64,000 nt of DNA from Edaphobacter sp. (GTDB lineage Bacteria > Acidobacteriota > Terriglobia > Terriglobales > Acidobacteriaceae). The first letter of the stretch is position 1; the number at the start of each line of letters is the position of its first letter. Location: positions 806,001-870,000 of the forward strand of contig NZ_JAPWKF010000007.1 in assembly GCF_028283685.1 (NCBI RefSeq). The letters are read 5' to 3'. The notes under the pieces were generated by a model that was not told the origin of the DNA, ran no database searches, and was given only the letters and a program-made list of their open reading frames with translations. The translations under genes and the position numbers were made by a program. This document shows positions 1 to 9,457 of the stretch, one piece after another.

Positions 1-1
1 C

Positions 2-1543
2 ACGTCGGGACCGGGCGCGACGAACCTTGTAACCGGCATTGCCACGGCGATGCTGGACTCGATTCCGATCGTCTGCATTACAGGACAGGTCTCGTCGAAG
101 GTGCTGGGTTCCGATGCCTTCCAGGAGATTGACATCACCGGCATCACGCTGCCAATCACAAAGCATAACTTCGTGGCGACGCGGCCTGAAGAGATTGCTC
201 CGATGATCCGCGAGGCCTTCCAGATTGCAGCCTCGGGACGTCCCGGGCCAGTCCTGGTGGATATTACGAAGGACGCGCAGCAGGGCACGGCGATCTTCGA
301 TTTTGAGAATGCGGCACCTGCTCCGTATCGTCCGCACCCGATGCTTCGTACCGAGTCGGCCGAGATGCAGCGCGCGATTGAACTGATGCGCGGCTCGAAG
401 AAGCCTGTGATCCTTGCAGGACACGGCATCATCCTTTCCGCCGCAGAGCGCGAGGTCCTGGCCTTCGCGGAGCGCTATCAGATTCCTGTGGCGACGACGC
501 TGCTTGGGCTCGGAGCCTTCCCTGCCTCGCATCCACTGGCACTGGGCATGATGGGAATGCACGGCGAGAGCTGGGTGAATCATGCGATTCAGCAGGCGGA
601 TCTTCTGTTGGCCTTCGGCATGCGTTTTGACGACCGCGTGACCGGCAATCTCGCGAGCTACGCGCAGAACGCCAAGAAGATTCACATTGAGATCGACCCT
701 AGCGAGATCAACAAGAACGTGAAGGTGGACGTGGCCCTCATCGGCGACCTGAAAGAGGTGCTGAACACGATGGAGCCGCTGATCAACGACAAGAACTATG
801 CCAGCGATGCGGGGTCGCGCAACACAACGACGGATTGGCTGCGAGAGATTCGTGCGCTGAAGGGCGATGCCGCGGTACGCGACATCATCAATCTGCCGGA
901 CAACGGCCACCTGTACGCCGCGCATGTGATCAACGACATCTGGCAGGAGGCAAAGGCTGCAGGCCGCCTGGACAAAACGATCATCGCGACGGACGTGGGC
1001 CAGCACCAGATGTGGGAGGCGCAGTACTTCAAGCACGAGAACACCCGCACACTGGTCACCTCTGGCGGCCTGGGCACGATGGGTTTTGCGCTGCCTGCAG
1101 CAATCGGCGCGAAGATGGCGCGGCCTGACTGCGACGTGTGGTGCATCGCCGGAGACGGCGGCTTCCAGATGACCGCCTCGGAGTTGTCGACCATCCAGCA
1201 GGAGGGCATCCACGTCAACGTGGCCGTGATCAACAACGGCTTCCTCGGCATGGTGCGCCAGTGGCAGGAGGCGTTCTACGACAAGAACTATGCCTGCTCG
1301 CCGATCCTCTCGCCCGACTTCGTGAAGCTCGCCGGAGCCCATGGCATTCCGGGCGCCCACGTAACGGAGCGTAAGGAGGTCACGCAGACCGTCACGGAGG
1401 CGAGAACAGCGCCAACGGCGTTCCTCATCAACTTCTCGGTAGAGAAGGAAGATGGCGTGTATCCGATGATCGCTCCGGGAGCGGCACTGCACGAGATGGT
1501 GCGTCGTCCAAACCCATTGATCGAGACTGCAGAAGACGAGTAA
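2..1543 (+). CDS. ilvB: Acetolactate synthase large subunit, 5' truncated by window edge
   Basis: Catalytic subunit of acetohydroxyacid synthase, which condenses two pyruvates (or pyruvate and 2-oxobutyrate) with thiamine diphosphate in the first common step of valine, leucine and isoleucine synthesis. The open frame runs to the left edge and begins with TSGPGATNLVTG, a hallmark of the family's N-terminal domain, so roughly the first 80 residues, including the ThDP-activating glutamate, lie outside. The 513 visible residues contain the central domain and the C-terminal ThDP domain, with the GDGGFQM and NNGFLGMVRQWQE segments that bind Mg-ThDP. It stops 19 nt before the next gene, and the regulatory subunit ilvN lies one gene further on. 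Identity is certain; the start cannot be seen. Confidence 0.97.
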   Translation, partial: TSGPGATNLVTGIATAMLDSIPIVCITGQVSSKVLGSDAFQEIDITGITLPITKHNFVATRPEEIAPMIREAFQIAASGRPGPVLVDITKDAQQGTAIFDFENAAPAPYRPHPMLRTESAEMQRAIELMRGSKKPVILAGHGIILSAAEREVLAFAERYQIPVATTLLGLGAFPASHPLALGMMGMHGESWVNHAIQQADLLLAFGMRFDDRVTGNLASYAQNAKKIHIEIDPSEINKNVKVDVALIGDLKEVLNTMEPLINDKNYASDAGSRNTTTDWLREIRALKGDAAVRDIINLPDNGHLYAAHVINDIWQEAKAAGRLDKTIIATDVGQHQMWEAQYFKHENTRTLVTSGGLGTMGFALPAAIGAKMARPDCDVWCIAGDGGFQMTASELSTIQQEGIHVNVAVINNGFLGMVRQWQEAFYDKNYACSPILSPDFVKLAGAHGIPGAHVTERKEVTQTVTEARTAPTAFLINFSVEKEDGVYPMIAPGAALHEMVRRPNPLIETAEDE

Positions 1544-1562
1544 GCCACCGAGACGTGACTCC

Positions 1563-2483
1563 ATGAAGATTCTCCTTCGTCAAAAATCCGGACTTGGCAA
1601 CCAGCTGTTTCAGTACGCTGCGGGGCTCTTCTTTGCCCGCAGGTATGGGGCGACGCTGGAGGTGATCCGCGAGCGGGAGGAGAAGGCTACATCGTTTGGC
1701 CACCCACGTCCGTTTCTGCTGCCGAAGTTCTGCATCTCGACGACAACACGGGAGCGCAATGGGCGCGACCAGCTGCTGTGCTCGACGGCATCGTATAAGG
1801 GGCCGCTGGCCAAGATGGCGCGCCTGGCCACTGGCACGCGGCTCTACAAGCCGGAGTTTGTGACCGACTGGGTGTTTCAGCCGGATCTTCCGGTAAACCC
1901 GTCGACGCGGATCATCTATCTCGACGGATACTTTCAGGCTCATCAATATGCGACTGAGATTGAAGAGACATTGCGAGCGGAGCTGACGCTGTGCCAGGCT
2001 CCACAGGAGAAGAATCGTATCGTCTTCGAGCAGATACAGTCATGCGAGCATCCGGTCTCGCTGCATGTGCGGCGCGGAGATTACACGACGATCTACGGCG
2101 GTCGCGATGCTCTGCCGATGACGTACTACCAGAATGCGATCGATGCGATCCAGGGTCGCGTGGCAAAGCCGACTTTCTTTGTCTTCTCCGACGATATCGC
2201 CTTCTGCCGCGAGAACCTTCCGGCTGGACCGCGCTACATCTTTGTGGACCACAACAACGAGATGGAGGCCCACGAAGATCTGCGGCTGATGTCCTCATGT
2301 TGCGACCACATCATCGCCAACAGCAGCTTCTCCTGGTGGGGAGCTTGGCTCAACCCGAACCCGGACAAGATTGTGCTGGCGCCTGATCGCTGGCTCGATC
2401 CGGCGGTTCCGCATCCAGACCTGATTCCGTCGACCTGGAAAAGAATTTCTACGGCGGAGACCGCCTCGCCACTGAACGCCTGA
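1563..2483 (+). CDS. GT11-family glycosyltransferase (alpha-1,2-fucosyltransferase-like)
   Basis: A 306-residue protein that reads like bacterial alpha-1,2-fucosyltransferases of family GT11, which transfer fucose from GDP-fucose to a galactoside in O-antigen or capsule. Supporting features are the N-terminal GLGNQLFQYAAG nucleotide-sugar motif (about residues 11-22), the HVRRGDY motif near residue 168 expected to bind GDP-fucose, and the SFSWWGAWL segment near residue 254. There is no signal peptide or membrane helix, fitting a cytosolic enzyme. It sits between ilvB and ilvN with gaps of about 19 nt on each side, so it is probably co-transcribed with amino acid genes. Its acceptor is unknown and no other capsule or O-antigen genes are adjacent. 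Confidence 0.88.
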   Translation: MKILLRQKSGLGNQLFQYAAGLFFARRYGATLEVIREREEKATSFGHPRPFLLPKFCISTTTRERNGRDQLLCSTASYKGPLAKMARLATGTRLYKPEFVTDWVFQPDLPVNPSTRIIYLDGYFQAHQYATEIEETLRAELTLCQAPQEKNRIVFEQIQSCEHPVSLHVRRGDYTTIYGGRDALPMTYYQNAIDAIQGRVAKPTFFVFSDDIAFCRENLPAGPRYIFVDHNNEMEAHEDLRLMSSCCDHIIANSSFSWWGAWLNPNPDKIVLAPDRWLDPAVPHPDLIPSTWKRISTAETASPLNA

Positions 2484-2502
2484 TAAGGACATAAGACAGA
2501 AG

Positions 2503-3120
2503 ATGCTTCACACCTTTGTATCGCTCGTAGACGACAAGCCCGGCGTGCTGACGCGGGTGGCCTCCCTGTTTCGCCGTCTGAACGTCAACATCGTCTCGCT
2601 GACCGTAGGCGAGAGCGAGCGCGATGGCGTCTCGCGCATGACGATTGTGTGCGAGGCCCCGGAGCATGCGGCCGACCGCATTCGCGCCTCGCTGTACAAG
2701 CTGGAGATCACACGCGACGTGGACGAGCTTGGCCGCGCGGAGGCTGTGATCCGCGAGCTGTGCCTCATCAAGGTGGCAGCAGGTCCGACGACACCCCATG
2801 GGCAACACTCACGGTCGCAGCTCTTTGAGCTGGCGAATGTCTTTCGCGCACGCGTCGTCGATCTGGCACCAGAGTCGATCATGCTGGAGATGACAGGCGC
2901 CGCGTCGAAGATCGAGGGCCTGCTGCAGGTGCTGCGCGAATCGAAGTTCGAGGTACTGGAGGTCTCGCGCACGGGCCGCATGGCGATGCGCCGCGGACGC
3001 CACACTGGCCGCGTGCTGAAGGCTCTGGGAACGAAGACGCCGGACACTGCTCCAGTGGCCTTTCCCGAGCGCCCTGACGAGGATGATCTGCCGAACCAGT
3101 TTGATGAGGACGAGGCGTAG
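2503..3120 (+). CDS. ilvN: Acetolactate synthase small (regulatory) subunit
   Basis: Regulatory subunit of acetohydroxyacid synthase; it raises activity of the large subunit and mediates valine feedback inhibition. Residues 1 to about 75 form an ACT domain (LHTFVSLVDDKPGVLTRVASLF start). The second half matches the small-subunit C-terminal domain (LFELANVFRARVVDLAPESIMLEMTG). At 205 residues it is slightly longer than many homologues; the last 35 or so residues are an acidic, proline-containing tail. It starts with ATG 19 nt after the GT11 gene and is followed 33 nt later by the GH127-like gene. Known as ilvN or ilvH in different species. Confidence 0.95.
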   Translation: MLHTFVSLVDDKPGVLTRVASLFRRLNVNIVSLTVGESERDGVSRMTIVCEAPEHAADRIRASLYKLEITRDVDELGRAEAVIRELCLIKVAAGPTTPHGQHSRSQLFELANVFRARVVDLAPESIMLEMTGAASKIEGLLQVLRESKFEVLEVSRTGRMAMRRGRHTGRVLKALGTKTPDTAPVAFPERPDEDDLPNQFDEDEA

Positions 3121-3153
3121 AGACATTCTCTGCACCTGCGACGGAGCCTGCGA

Positions 3154-4977
3154 ATGAGCACGACAACACGACGTGAGTTTCTGGGAAGGGGCGCGGCAAC
3201 GCTGGCAGCGCTGTCGTTGCCAACGCAGATGCATGGCGAGGACGTGCCCGCAGCAGCTCCGCTGGAACAGTTCGAGTACGGCCAGGTGCAGCTGCTCGAA
3301 GGGCCGATGCTCGAACAGTTTCGCCATAACCACGCGTTGTTTCTCGGCCTTAATAACGACAGCTTGCTGAAACCATTTCGACAACTCGCGGGCCAGTCGG
3401 CTCCGGGCGAAGATATGGGCGGATGGTACTCTCCGTCGCCGGACTTCAATCCGCCGAAGAACATGACGGGCTATATCCCGGGGCACAGCTTTGGGCAGTA
3501 TCTCTCCGGCCTTTCTCGAGCGTATGCCGTAACGCGCGATCCAGCGACACAGCAGAAGGTGCACCAGCTGGTTGCAGGCTTTGCGCCAACGGCGACAAAA
3601 GATTTCTACAGCGATTACTGTTTGCCCGCCTACACGTTCGAAAAGACGATGTGCGGACTGAGCGATGCGCACCAGTTTGCGCAGGATCCCAGCGCGCTCG
3701 CCGTGCTGAACAAGGCGACGGACGCAGTGCTGCCGTGGCTTCCGGAGAAGGCGCTGAACCGCAAGGAGATGGCAGCGCGCCCGCATAAGAACGTCGCGTA
3801 TACCTGGGACGAGTCGTACACACTGCCCGAGAATTTTTATCTTGCCTATAAGCGCGGCGCAGGGAATCGTTACCGCGCTCTTGCGCAACGTTTTCTCGAA
3901 GACGATACGTACTTCAATCCTTTGGCCGACGGCCACAATGTATTGCCCGGCGAGCACGCGTACAGTCATGTGAATGCGTTGTGTTCCGCGATGCAGGCGT
4001 ACAAGGTCGACGGCAGCAGGAAGCACTTCGAAGCAGCACGCAATGGCTTTCGCTTTGTACAGGAGCAGAGCTTCGCTACCGGAGGCTGGGGTCCGAATGA
4101 GAGCTTTCAGAAGCCGGGATCGAACGGCCTTGCCGACAGCCTGACCAAGACGCACTCCAGCTTCGAGACACCATGCGGAGCGTATGGCCACTTCAAGATC
4201 ACACGCTATCTGCTGACCGCGACGGGCGAGAGCAGCTATGGCGACAGCATGGAGACGGTGCTGTACAACACGATCCTGGGCGCGCGCCTGCTGAAGCCGA
4301 ACGGCATCAGTTTCTACTATGCGGACTACTCCAATGACGCGGCGAAGATGGACTACGAGCAGGCATGGCCGTGCTGTTCAGGCACCTTCCCGCAGCTCAC
4401 AGCAGACTATGGCATCAGCTCGTACTTCCGCACTCCGCAGGGCATCGCGGTGAATCTGTATGTGCCTTCGCGCGTGACGTGGAAACAGGGTTCGGCGTCA
4501 GTGAGCCTGACGCAGGAGACGTCATATCCCCGCGATAACGAGACCGCGTTGACGATCAGGACGGATCGTACCGAGAGATTTACCGTCACGCTGCGCGTAC
4601 CCGCGTGGGCCGGAGCGGGGAGCCGCGTGCGGATCAATGGCCGCAACGCGGAGCTTCATCCCGAGCCGGGCAGCTGGCTGAAGATCGATCGTACCTGGAA
4701 GAATAACGATCGCGTGGAGTTCACGATCGACATGCCGCTGCGGCTGATTCCACTGGACGCGCAGCACAACGATGTTGTGGCCCTGATGCACGGGCCTGTT
4801 GCACTGTTTGCCCTTCATCCCGTTACCGGGACGATACCGAAGCCTGCCCTGCTTGCAGCGCGGCGCGCCAGCACGACCTCCGTGGACTGGCACGTTGCGA
4901 CCGATGCCGGGCAGATCACCATGAGACCGTTTTCGGCCATTACGACCGAACGTTACCGCTTATATCAATCGACCTGA
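3154..4977 (+). CDS. Tat-exported GH127-like (DUF1680) putative beta-L-arabinofuranosidase
   Basis: A 607-residue secreted protein. The N-terminus TTRREFLGRGAATLAALSL is a twin-arginine signal. The rest matches the DUF1680/GH127 fold, an (alpha/alpha) barrel followed by beta domains; characterised members release beta-L-arabinofuranose. The expected metal and nucleophile cluster is visible as E338 and C341 in SFETPCGAYG plus C407-C408 in WPCCSGTF. A cysteine nucleophile bound to zinc is established for the HypBA1 type, and assignment of these residues to it is inference. Many DUF1680 proteins have other sugar specificities, so arabinofuranosidase is only the default guess. It lies 33 nt after ilvN and about 120 nt before ilvC, an unexpected place for a glycoside hydrolase. 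Confidence 0.85.
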   Translation: MSTTTRREFLGRGAATLAALSLPTQMHGEDVPAAAPLEQFEYGQVQLLEGPMLEQFRHNHALFLGLNNDSLLKPFRQLAGQSAPGEDMGGWYSPSPDFNPPKNMTGYIPGHSFGQYLSGLSRAYAVTRDPATQQKVHQLVAGFAPTATKDFYSDYCLPAYTFEKTMCGLSDAHQFAQDPSALAVLNKATDAVLPWLPEKALNRKEMAARPHKNVAYTWDESYTLPENFYLAYKRGAGNRYRALAQRFLEDDTYFNPLADGHNVLPGEHAYSHVNALCSAMQAYKVDGSRKHFEAARNGFRFVQEQSFATGGWGPNESFQKPGSNGLADSLTKTHSSFETPCGAYGHFKITRYLLTATGESSYGDSMETVLYNTILGARLLKPNGISFYYADYSNDAAKMDYEQAWPCCSGTFPQLTADYGISSYFRTPQGIAVNLYVPSRVTWKQGSASVSLTQETSYPRDNETALTIRTDRTERFTVTLRVPAWAGAGSRVRINGRNAELHPEPGSWLKIDRTWKNNDRVEFTIDMPLRLIPLDAQHNDVVALMHGPVALFALHPVTGTIPKPALLAARRASTTSVDWHVATDAGQITMRPFSAITTERYRLYQST

Positions 4978-5097
4978 GCTTCGAAGTTTCGCCTTTGCAG
5001 TTGGTAGACTTGAAGTAATAACCGCAAACGAACCGCTAAAAACACGGCAGGCGCCAGCGATGTTGAAATGGCGCATGGCCGGCTAAGGAAAACTGAA

Positions 5098-6123
<1,026 letters not shown>

Positions 6124-6139
6124 TCCAATCTGTAAGAAC

Positions 6140-6173
6140 GGGGCTGCGCCGATGATGGCGCAGCCCCATTTTC
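6140..6173 (+). terminator. Rho-independent terminator after ilvC
   Basis: A perfect 11-bp GC-rich stem (6140-6150 pairs with 6157-6167, loop GATGAT) is followed by ATTTTC. It lies 17 nt after the ilvC stop and ends 24 nt before the sulfatase start, leaving little room for a separate sulfatase promoter, so some read-through is likely. Confidence 0.85.
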
Positions 6174-6197
6174 TTGCTCGCGATACGATGGACTGTG

Positions 6198-7721
6198 ATG
6201 AATCGGCGACAGTTTCTCCAGACTCTTACAGCAGCCTCTACGGTATCCCTGCTTGGCGCACGCAAGCCTGGCAGCCAGCCGAACATCGTCTTCATCTATG
6301 CCGATGACCTTGGATATGGCGATGTGGGCTGTTACGGCGCTACTGCGGTCAGCACGCCAAACATCGACGCGTTGGCGGCGGAGGGCCTTCGTTTTACGGA
6401 TGCGCATGCGACCTCGGCGACCTGCACACCTTCGCGCTACTCCGTGCTGACGGGACAGTATGCGTGGCGCAAGCCGGGAACGGGCATCCTTGCGGGCGAC
6501 GCAGCCCTGATCATCGACGACAACCAGCTGACGGTGCCTGCAATGCTGAAGAGAGCAGGCTACCGCACAGGAATCGTCGGCAAGTGGCACCTGGGTCTGG
6601 GGCGCGGTGGGCTTGACTGGAACGGTGAGATCAAGCCCGGCCCGCTGGAGATTGGCTTCGATTATTCGTTCATCATTCCGGCGACTCCCGATCGAACGCC
6701 CTGTGTCTTCGTGGAGAACCATCGTGTCGTCAACGGCGATCCTGCCGATCCGATCCACGTCAGCTACAAGCAGCCATTCCCGGGCGAGCCGACGGGCCGG
6801 GCGAATCCTGAGCTATTGAAGATGAAGCCAAGCCACGGGCATGACATGGCCATCGTCGATGGCGTCAGCCGGATCGGCTACATGGAGGGCGGCAAGGCAG
6901 CGCTGTGGGTCGATGAACAGATCGCCGATACTCTTTCAGACAAAGCCGTGCGGTTCATCGAGCAGAAGAGCAGCGAGCCATTCTTTCTCTATTACCCGGT
7001 GCACGACATTCATGTGCCGCGCCTGCCCAACGAGCGCTTCCGCGGCAAGACGGGCATGGGACCGCGTGGAGACGCCATCGCCGAACTGGACTGGTGCGTC
7101 GGCCGTATCGTCGAGACGCTGAAGAAGAATGGATTGACGGAGAACACGATAATCATCTTGTCCAGCGATAACGGGCCTGTCGTCGATGACGGATACAAGG
7201 ATGAGGCCGTGGAGAAGCTGGGTTCACACAAGCCGGCAGGCGAGTATCGCGGCGGAAAGTACAGCAACTTTGACGGAGGAACACGCGTGCCGTTTCTCGT
7301 GAAATGGTCAAACCACATCAAGCCGGGAACGACGACGGATGCTCTTGTCGACCAGATCGATCTGCTGGCCTCGCTTGCGTCGCTCACCGGACAGACGCTG
7401 CGCCGCGACGATGCACCGGACAGCATGAATCTTTGGCCTGTGCTTACCGGCCGCTCGCGCAAAGGCCGAGAGTCTCTGGTGGAAGAGGCAGGCGTACTAT
7501 CCCTTGTCGAGGGCAAGTGGAAGGTAATTCGTGGCAGCAGGAAAGAACCCTATGAAGCCGCGACCAATATCGAATTGGGCAATGCTCCGGCACCGCAGCT
7601 TTACGACAGAATCGCTGATCCTGCCGAGCGTCATGATGTTGCGGCAGAACATCCTGAGATCGTGCAGCGAATGCTGGCCACGCTCGACCGGATAGCATCT
7701 TCGGGCCGCAGCCGGGCATGA
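6198..7721 (+). CDS. Tat-exported arylsulfatase-family (S1) sulfatase
   Basis: A 507-residue type I sulfatase that would hydrolyse sulfate esters in the periplasm. The start at 6198 gives the twin-arginine signal NRRQFLQTLTAASTVSLLGA. The mature domain opens with NIVFIYADDLGYGDVG, whose adjacent aspartates bind Ca2+. The active-site signature is C76-T-P-S-R80, the cysteine type that must be oxidised to formylglycine by a separate maturase not seen here. The metal-binding second half contains IILSSDNGP and a GGTRVPF segment. The substrate cannot be told. It lies close behind the ilvC terminator and before a histidine kinase reading the same way. Confidence 0.93.
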   Translation: MNRRQFLQTLTAASTVSLLGARKPGSQPNIVFIYADDLGYGDVGCYGATAVSTPNIDALAAEGLRFTDAHATSATCTPSRYSVLTGQYAWRKPGTGILAGDAALIIDDNQLTVPAMLKRAGYRTGIVGKWHLGLGRGGLDWNGEIKPGPLEIGFDYSFIIPATPDRTPCVFVENHRVVNGDPADPIHVSYKQPFPGEPTGRANPELLKMKPSHGHDMAIVDGVSRIGYMEGGKAALWVDEQIADTLSDKAVRFIEQKSSEPFFLYYPVHDIHVPRLPNERFRGKTGMGPRGDAIAELDWCVGRIVETLKKNGLTENTIIILSSDNGPVVDDGYKDEAVEKLGSHKPAGEYRGGKYSNFDGGTRVPFLVKWSNHIKPGTTTDALVDQIDLLASLASLTGQTLRRDDAPDSMNLWPVLTGRSRKGRESLVEEAGVLSLVEGKWKVIRGSRKEPYEAATNIELGNAPAPQLYDRIADPAERHDVAAEHPEIVQRMLATLDRIASSGRSRA

Positions 7722-7906
7722 GCCGCCCTCTGCCGAACATGCGCAGACACTGATACGACAGCCGAAGCTATTCCAGCTTCGTCACAAAACGCGACAAAAT
7801 CCTCAGGGGAAACGCTCCCCTCTCCGTGTGAAACCTGTCACAATGGAGACATAGTCGCCTGTCGTATCTATGTTCCTGCCCACGACGGCAGAGGGAGATT
7901 CGCACA
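7722..7906. other. Intergenic region sulfatase / histidine kinase
   Basis: This 185-nt gap holds two small hairpins (7763-7781, arms CGAAGCT/AGCTTCG; and 7806-7822, arms AGGGG/CCCCT) and the purine-rich ribosome site GAGGGAG upstream of the kinase ATG. Neither hairpin has a T-tract. No small gene is recognised. Confidence 0.5.
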
Positions 7907-9397
7907 ATGGCTGCCCCCAGCATCTTTGAAGCTGTCGGCTCGCAACCGATACCGACGGTCTTCGTTGCCCCACCGGACAATCCGACACCACTCCCACAAA
8001 TCGTTGAGGCTTTGCGTACGATCCACGCGCTGGAAGGCCTGCTGGAGGAGGAGTACGCGTGGTTCGCTACCCATGGCATGGAGCTCGTGGGAGAGGACGG
8101 CGCAACGGCCTTTGTTCAAGGCTCTCCAGCCGACCACATGGTCTTCATTCTGAAGGGCGAAATTCATGTTCGCCGCCAGGAAGGCGGCCAGATGATGATG
8201 TTCATCGGCCGTTCGGGACAGATGACCGGCAAGCTTCCTTACTCGCGCATGGTCTCGTACAGCGCGACCGGATACGTCGTGGGAAGCGCCTGGGTTCTGC
8301 AGCTCAACGAGAGCCAGTTCCCCGAGATGCTCAAGGCGATTCCGTCGATGACGCAGCGATGCGTTTCGACGATGATGGACCGCGTGCGCGAGGTGACACG
8401 CATCGAGCAGCAGGCGGAGAAGTTAACCTCCCTGGGCAAGCTTGCAGCGAACCTGGCGCATGAGCTGAACAATCCGGCATCTGCCGCGCAGCGCTCGGCG
8501 TCGAGCCTGTTCTCGGAGCTTCGCCAGTACGGCGACCAGAAGTACCGCATGGGGAATCTTTGTCTGCCTGACTCGATCACCTCCAAGTACCGCAACTGGA
8601 TCGTCAACGTACGTGCATCGATGCTGGAGCGCAACACGCAGGCTGGGATGCCTGACCTCATGGCGGAGAGCGATCACGAACTGGAGATCGTGCGCTGGCT
8701 GGAGAGCCACAACATTCCCAATCCCTGGGCAATTGCCCCGGCTTTGGCAGAGACGGGCCTGCCGACCAATCATCTGGATGAGCTCGCGAGCATCATGACT
8801 ACCGAGGCTCTGCCGGTCGCCGTTGCAACCGTTGCAAGCTCACTTCGTGCCGAACGCATGGCCGAGACCGTGGTCAACTCGACGGTGCGCATCTTCGACC
8901 TGATCCGCGCCATCAAGGACTACTCCTACATGGACCAGGCTCCGATCCAGGATGTCGATCTGGCGCAGTCGCTCGAGAATACGCTGGTGATGTTCAAGTC
9001 GCGTCTGCGCGACGTCAAGGTGGAGACGGACTTCGATCCGGTGCTGCCTTCCGTGGCGGTCTACGGGCGCGAGCTGAACCAGGTGTGGACCGCTCTGATC
9101 GAAAACTCGCTCGACGCGATGAATGACAGTGGAACGCTGCGACTGAAGACACGGCTGCAGGGCCAGATGGCTTACGTCGAAGTGTGGGATTCAGGACCGG
9201 GCATTGAACCGGAGATGAAGAACCGCATCTTCGAGCCATTCTTTACGACGAAGGCGCCGGGACGCGGACTCGGACTTGGGCTTGATACCGCACAGCGCAT
9301 CGTGCAGCGGCACTCGGGCTACATCCACGTCGAGTCGCGCCCGGGAGCAACCTGCTTCCAGGTACGTATTCCGCTGCAGCAGGCAGGCGCTTACTAG
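7907..9397 (+). CDS. Soluble sensor histidine kinase with N-terminal cNMP-binding-like domain
   Basis: A 496-residue predicted cytosolic histidine kinase. Residues about 45-165 form a cyclic-nucleotide-binding (CRP-like) beta roll with VFILKGEIHVRR. The dimerisation/phosphoacceptor helix carries LAANLAHELNN with H185. The C-terminal ATPase domain has the N box NQVWTALIENSLDAM, the G1 box DSGPGIEP, the F box IFEPFFTTK and the G2 box GRGLGLGL. There are no transmembrane helices, so the signal is intracellular. No response regulator is adjacent. The phosphate-binding cassette of the cNMP fold looks degenerate: the usual GE-x-A then R-T/S-A is replaced by GKLPYSRMVSYSATG. The ligand may therefore not be cAMP or cGMP. 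It is followed by a terminator shared with the convergent decarboxylase gene. Confidence 0.9.
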   Translation: MAAPSIFEAVGSQPIPTVFVAPPDNPTPLPQIVEALRTIHALEGLLEEEYAWFATHGMELVGEDGATAFVQGSPADHMVFILKGEIHVRRQEGGQMMMFIGRSGQMTGKLPYSRMVSYSATGYVVGSAWVLQLNESQFPEMLKAIPSMTQRCVSTMMDRVREVTRIEQQAEKLTSLGKLAANLAHELNNPASAAQRSASSLFSELRQYGDQKYRMGNLCLPDSITSKYRNWIVNVRASMLERNTQAGMPDLMAESDHELEIVRWLESHNIPNPWAIAPALAETGLPTNHLDELASIMTTEALPVAVATVASSLRAERMAETVVNSTVRIFDLIRAIKDYSYMDQAPIQDVDLAQSLENTLVMFKSRLRDVKVETDFDPVLPSVAVYGRELNQVWTALIENSLDAMNDSGTLRLKTRLQGQMAYVEVWDSGPGIEPEMKNRIFEPFFTTKAPGRGLGLGLDTAQRIVQRHSGYIHVESRPGATCFQVRIPLQQAGAY

Positions 9398-9412
9398 GAT
9401 TCAATGGACGCA

Positions 9413-9457
9413 GGCGCTGCGCAGGCTTTCAATGGTCTTCGCAGCGCCCGTTTTCTT
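9413..9457. terminator. Terminator between convergent kinase and decarboxylase genes
   Basis: A 9-bp stem GGCGCTGCG (9413-9421) pairs with CGCAGCGCC (9440-9448) and is followed on the plus strand by CGTTTTCTTT. It ends the kinase transcript; the minus-strand gene's stop lies at 9457. Confidence 0.7.

Noticed and set aside
2809..4191. Minus-strand frame (460 codons) opposite ilvN and the GH127-like gene
   Set aside because: Spans two good genes on the other strand and has a composition (Arg/Leu/His-rich) typical of antisense frames.
7763..7822. Two hairpins between the sulfatase and the kinase
   Set aside because: Stems of 5-7 bp without T-tracts; not convincing as terminators.
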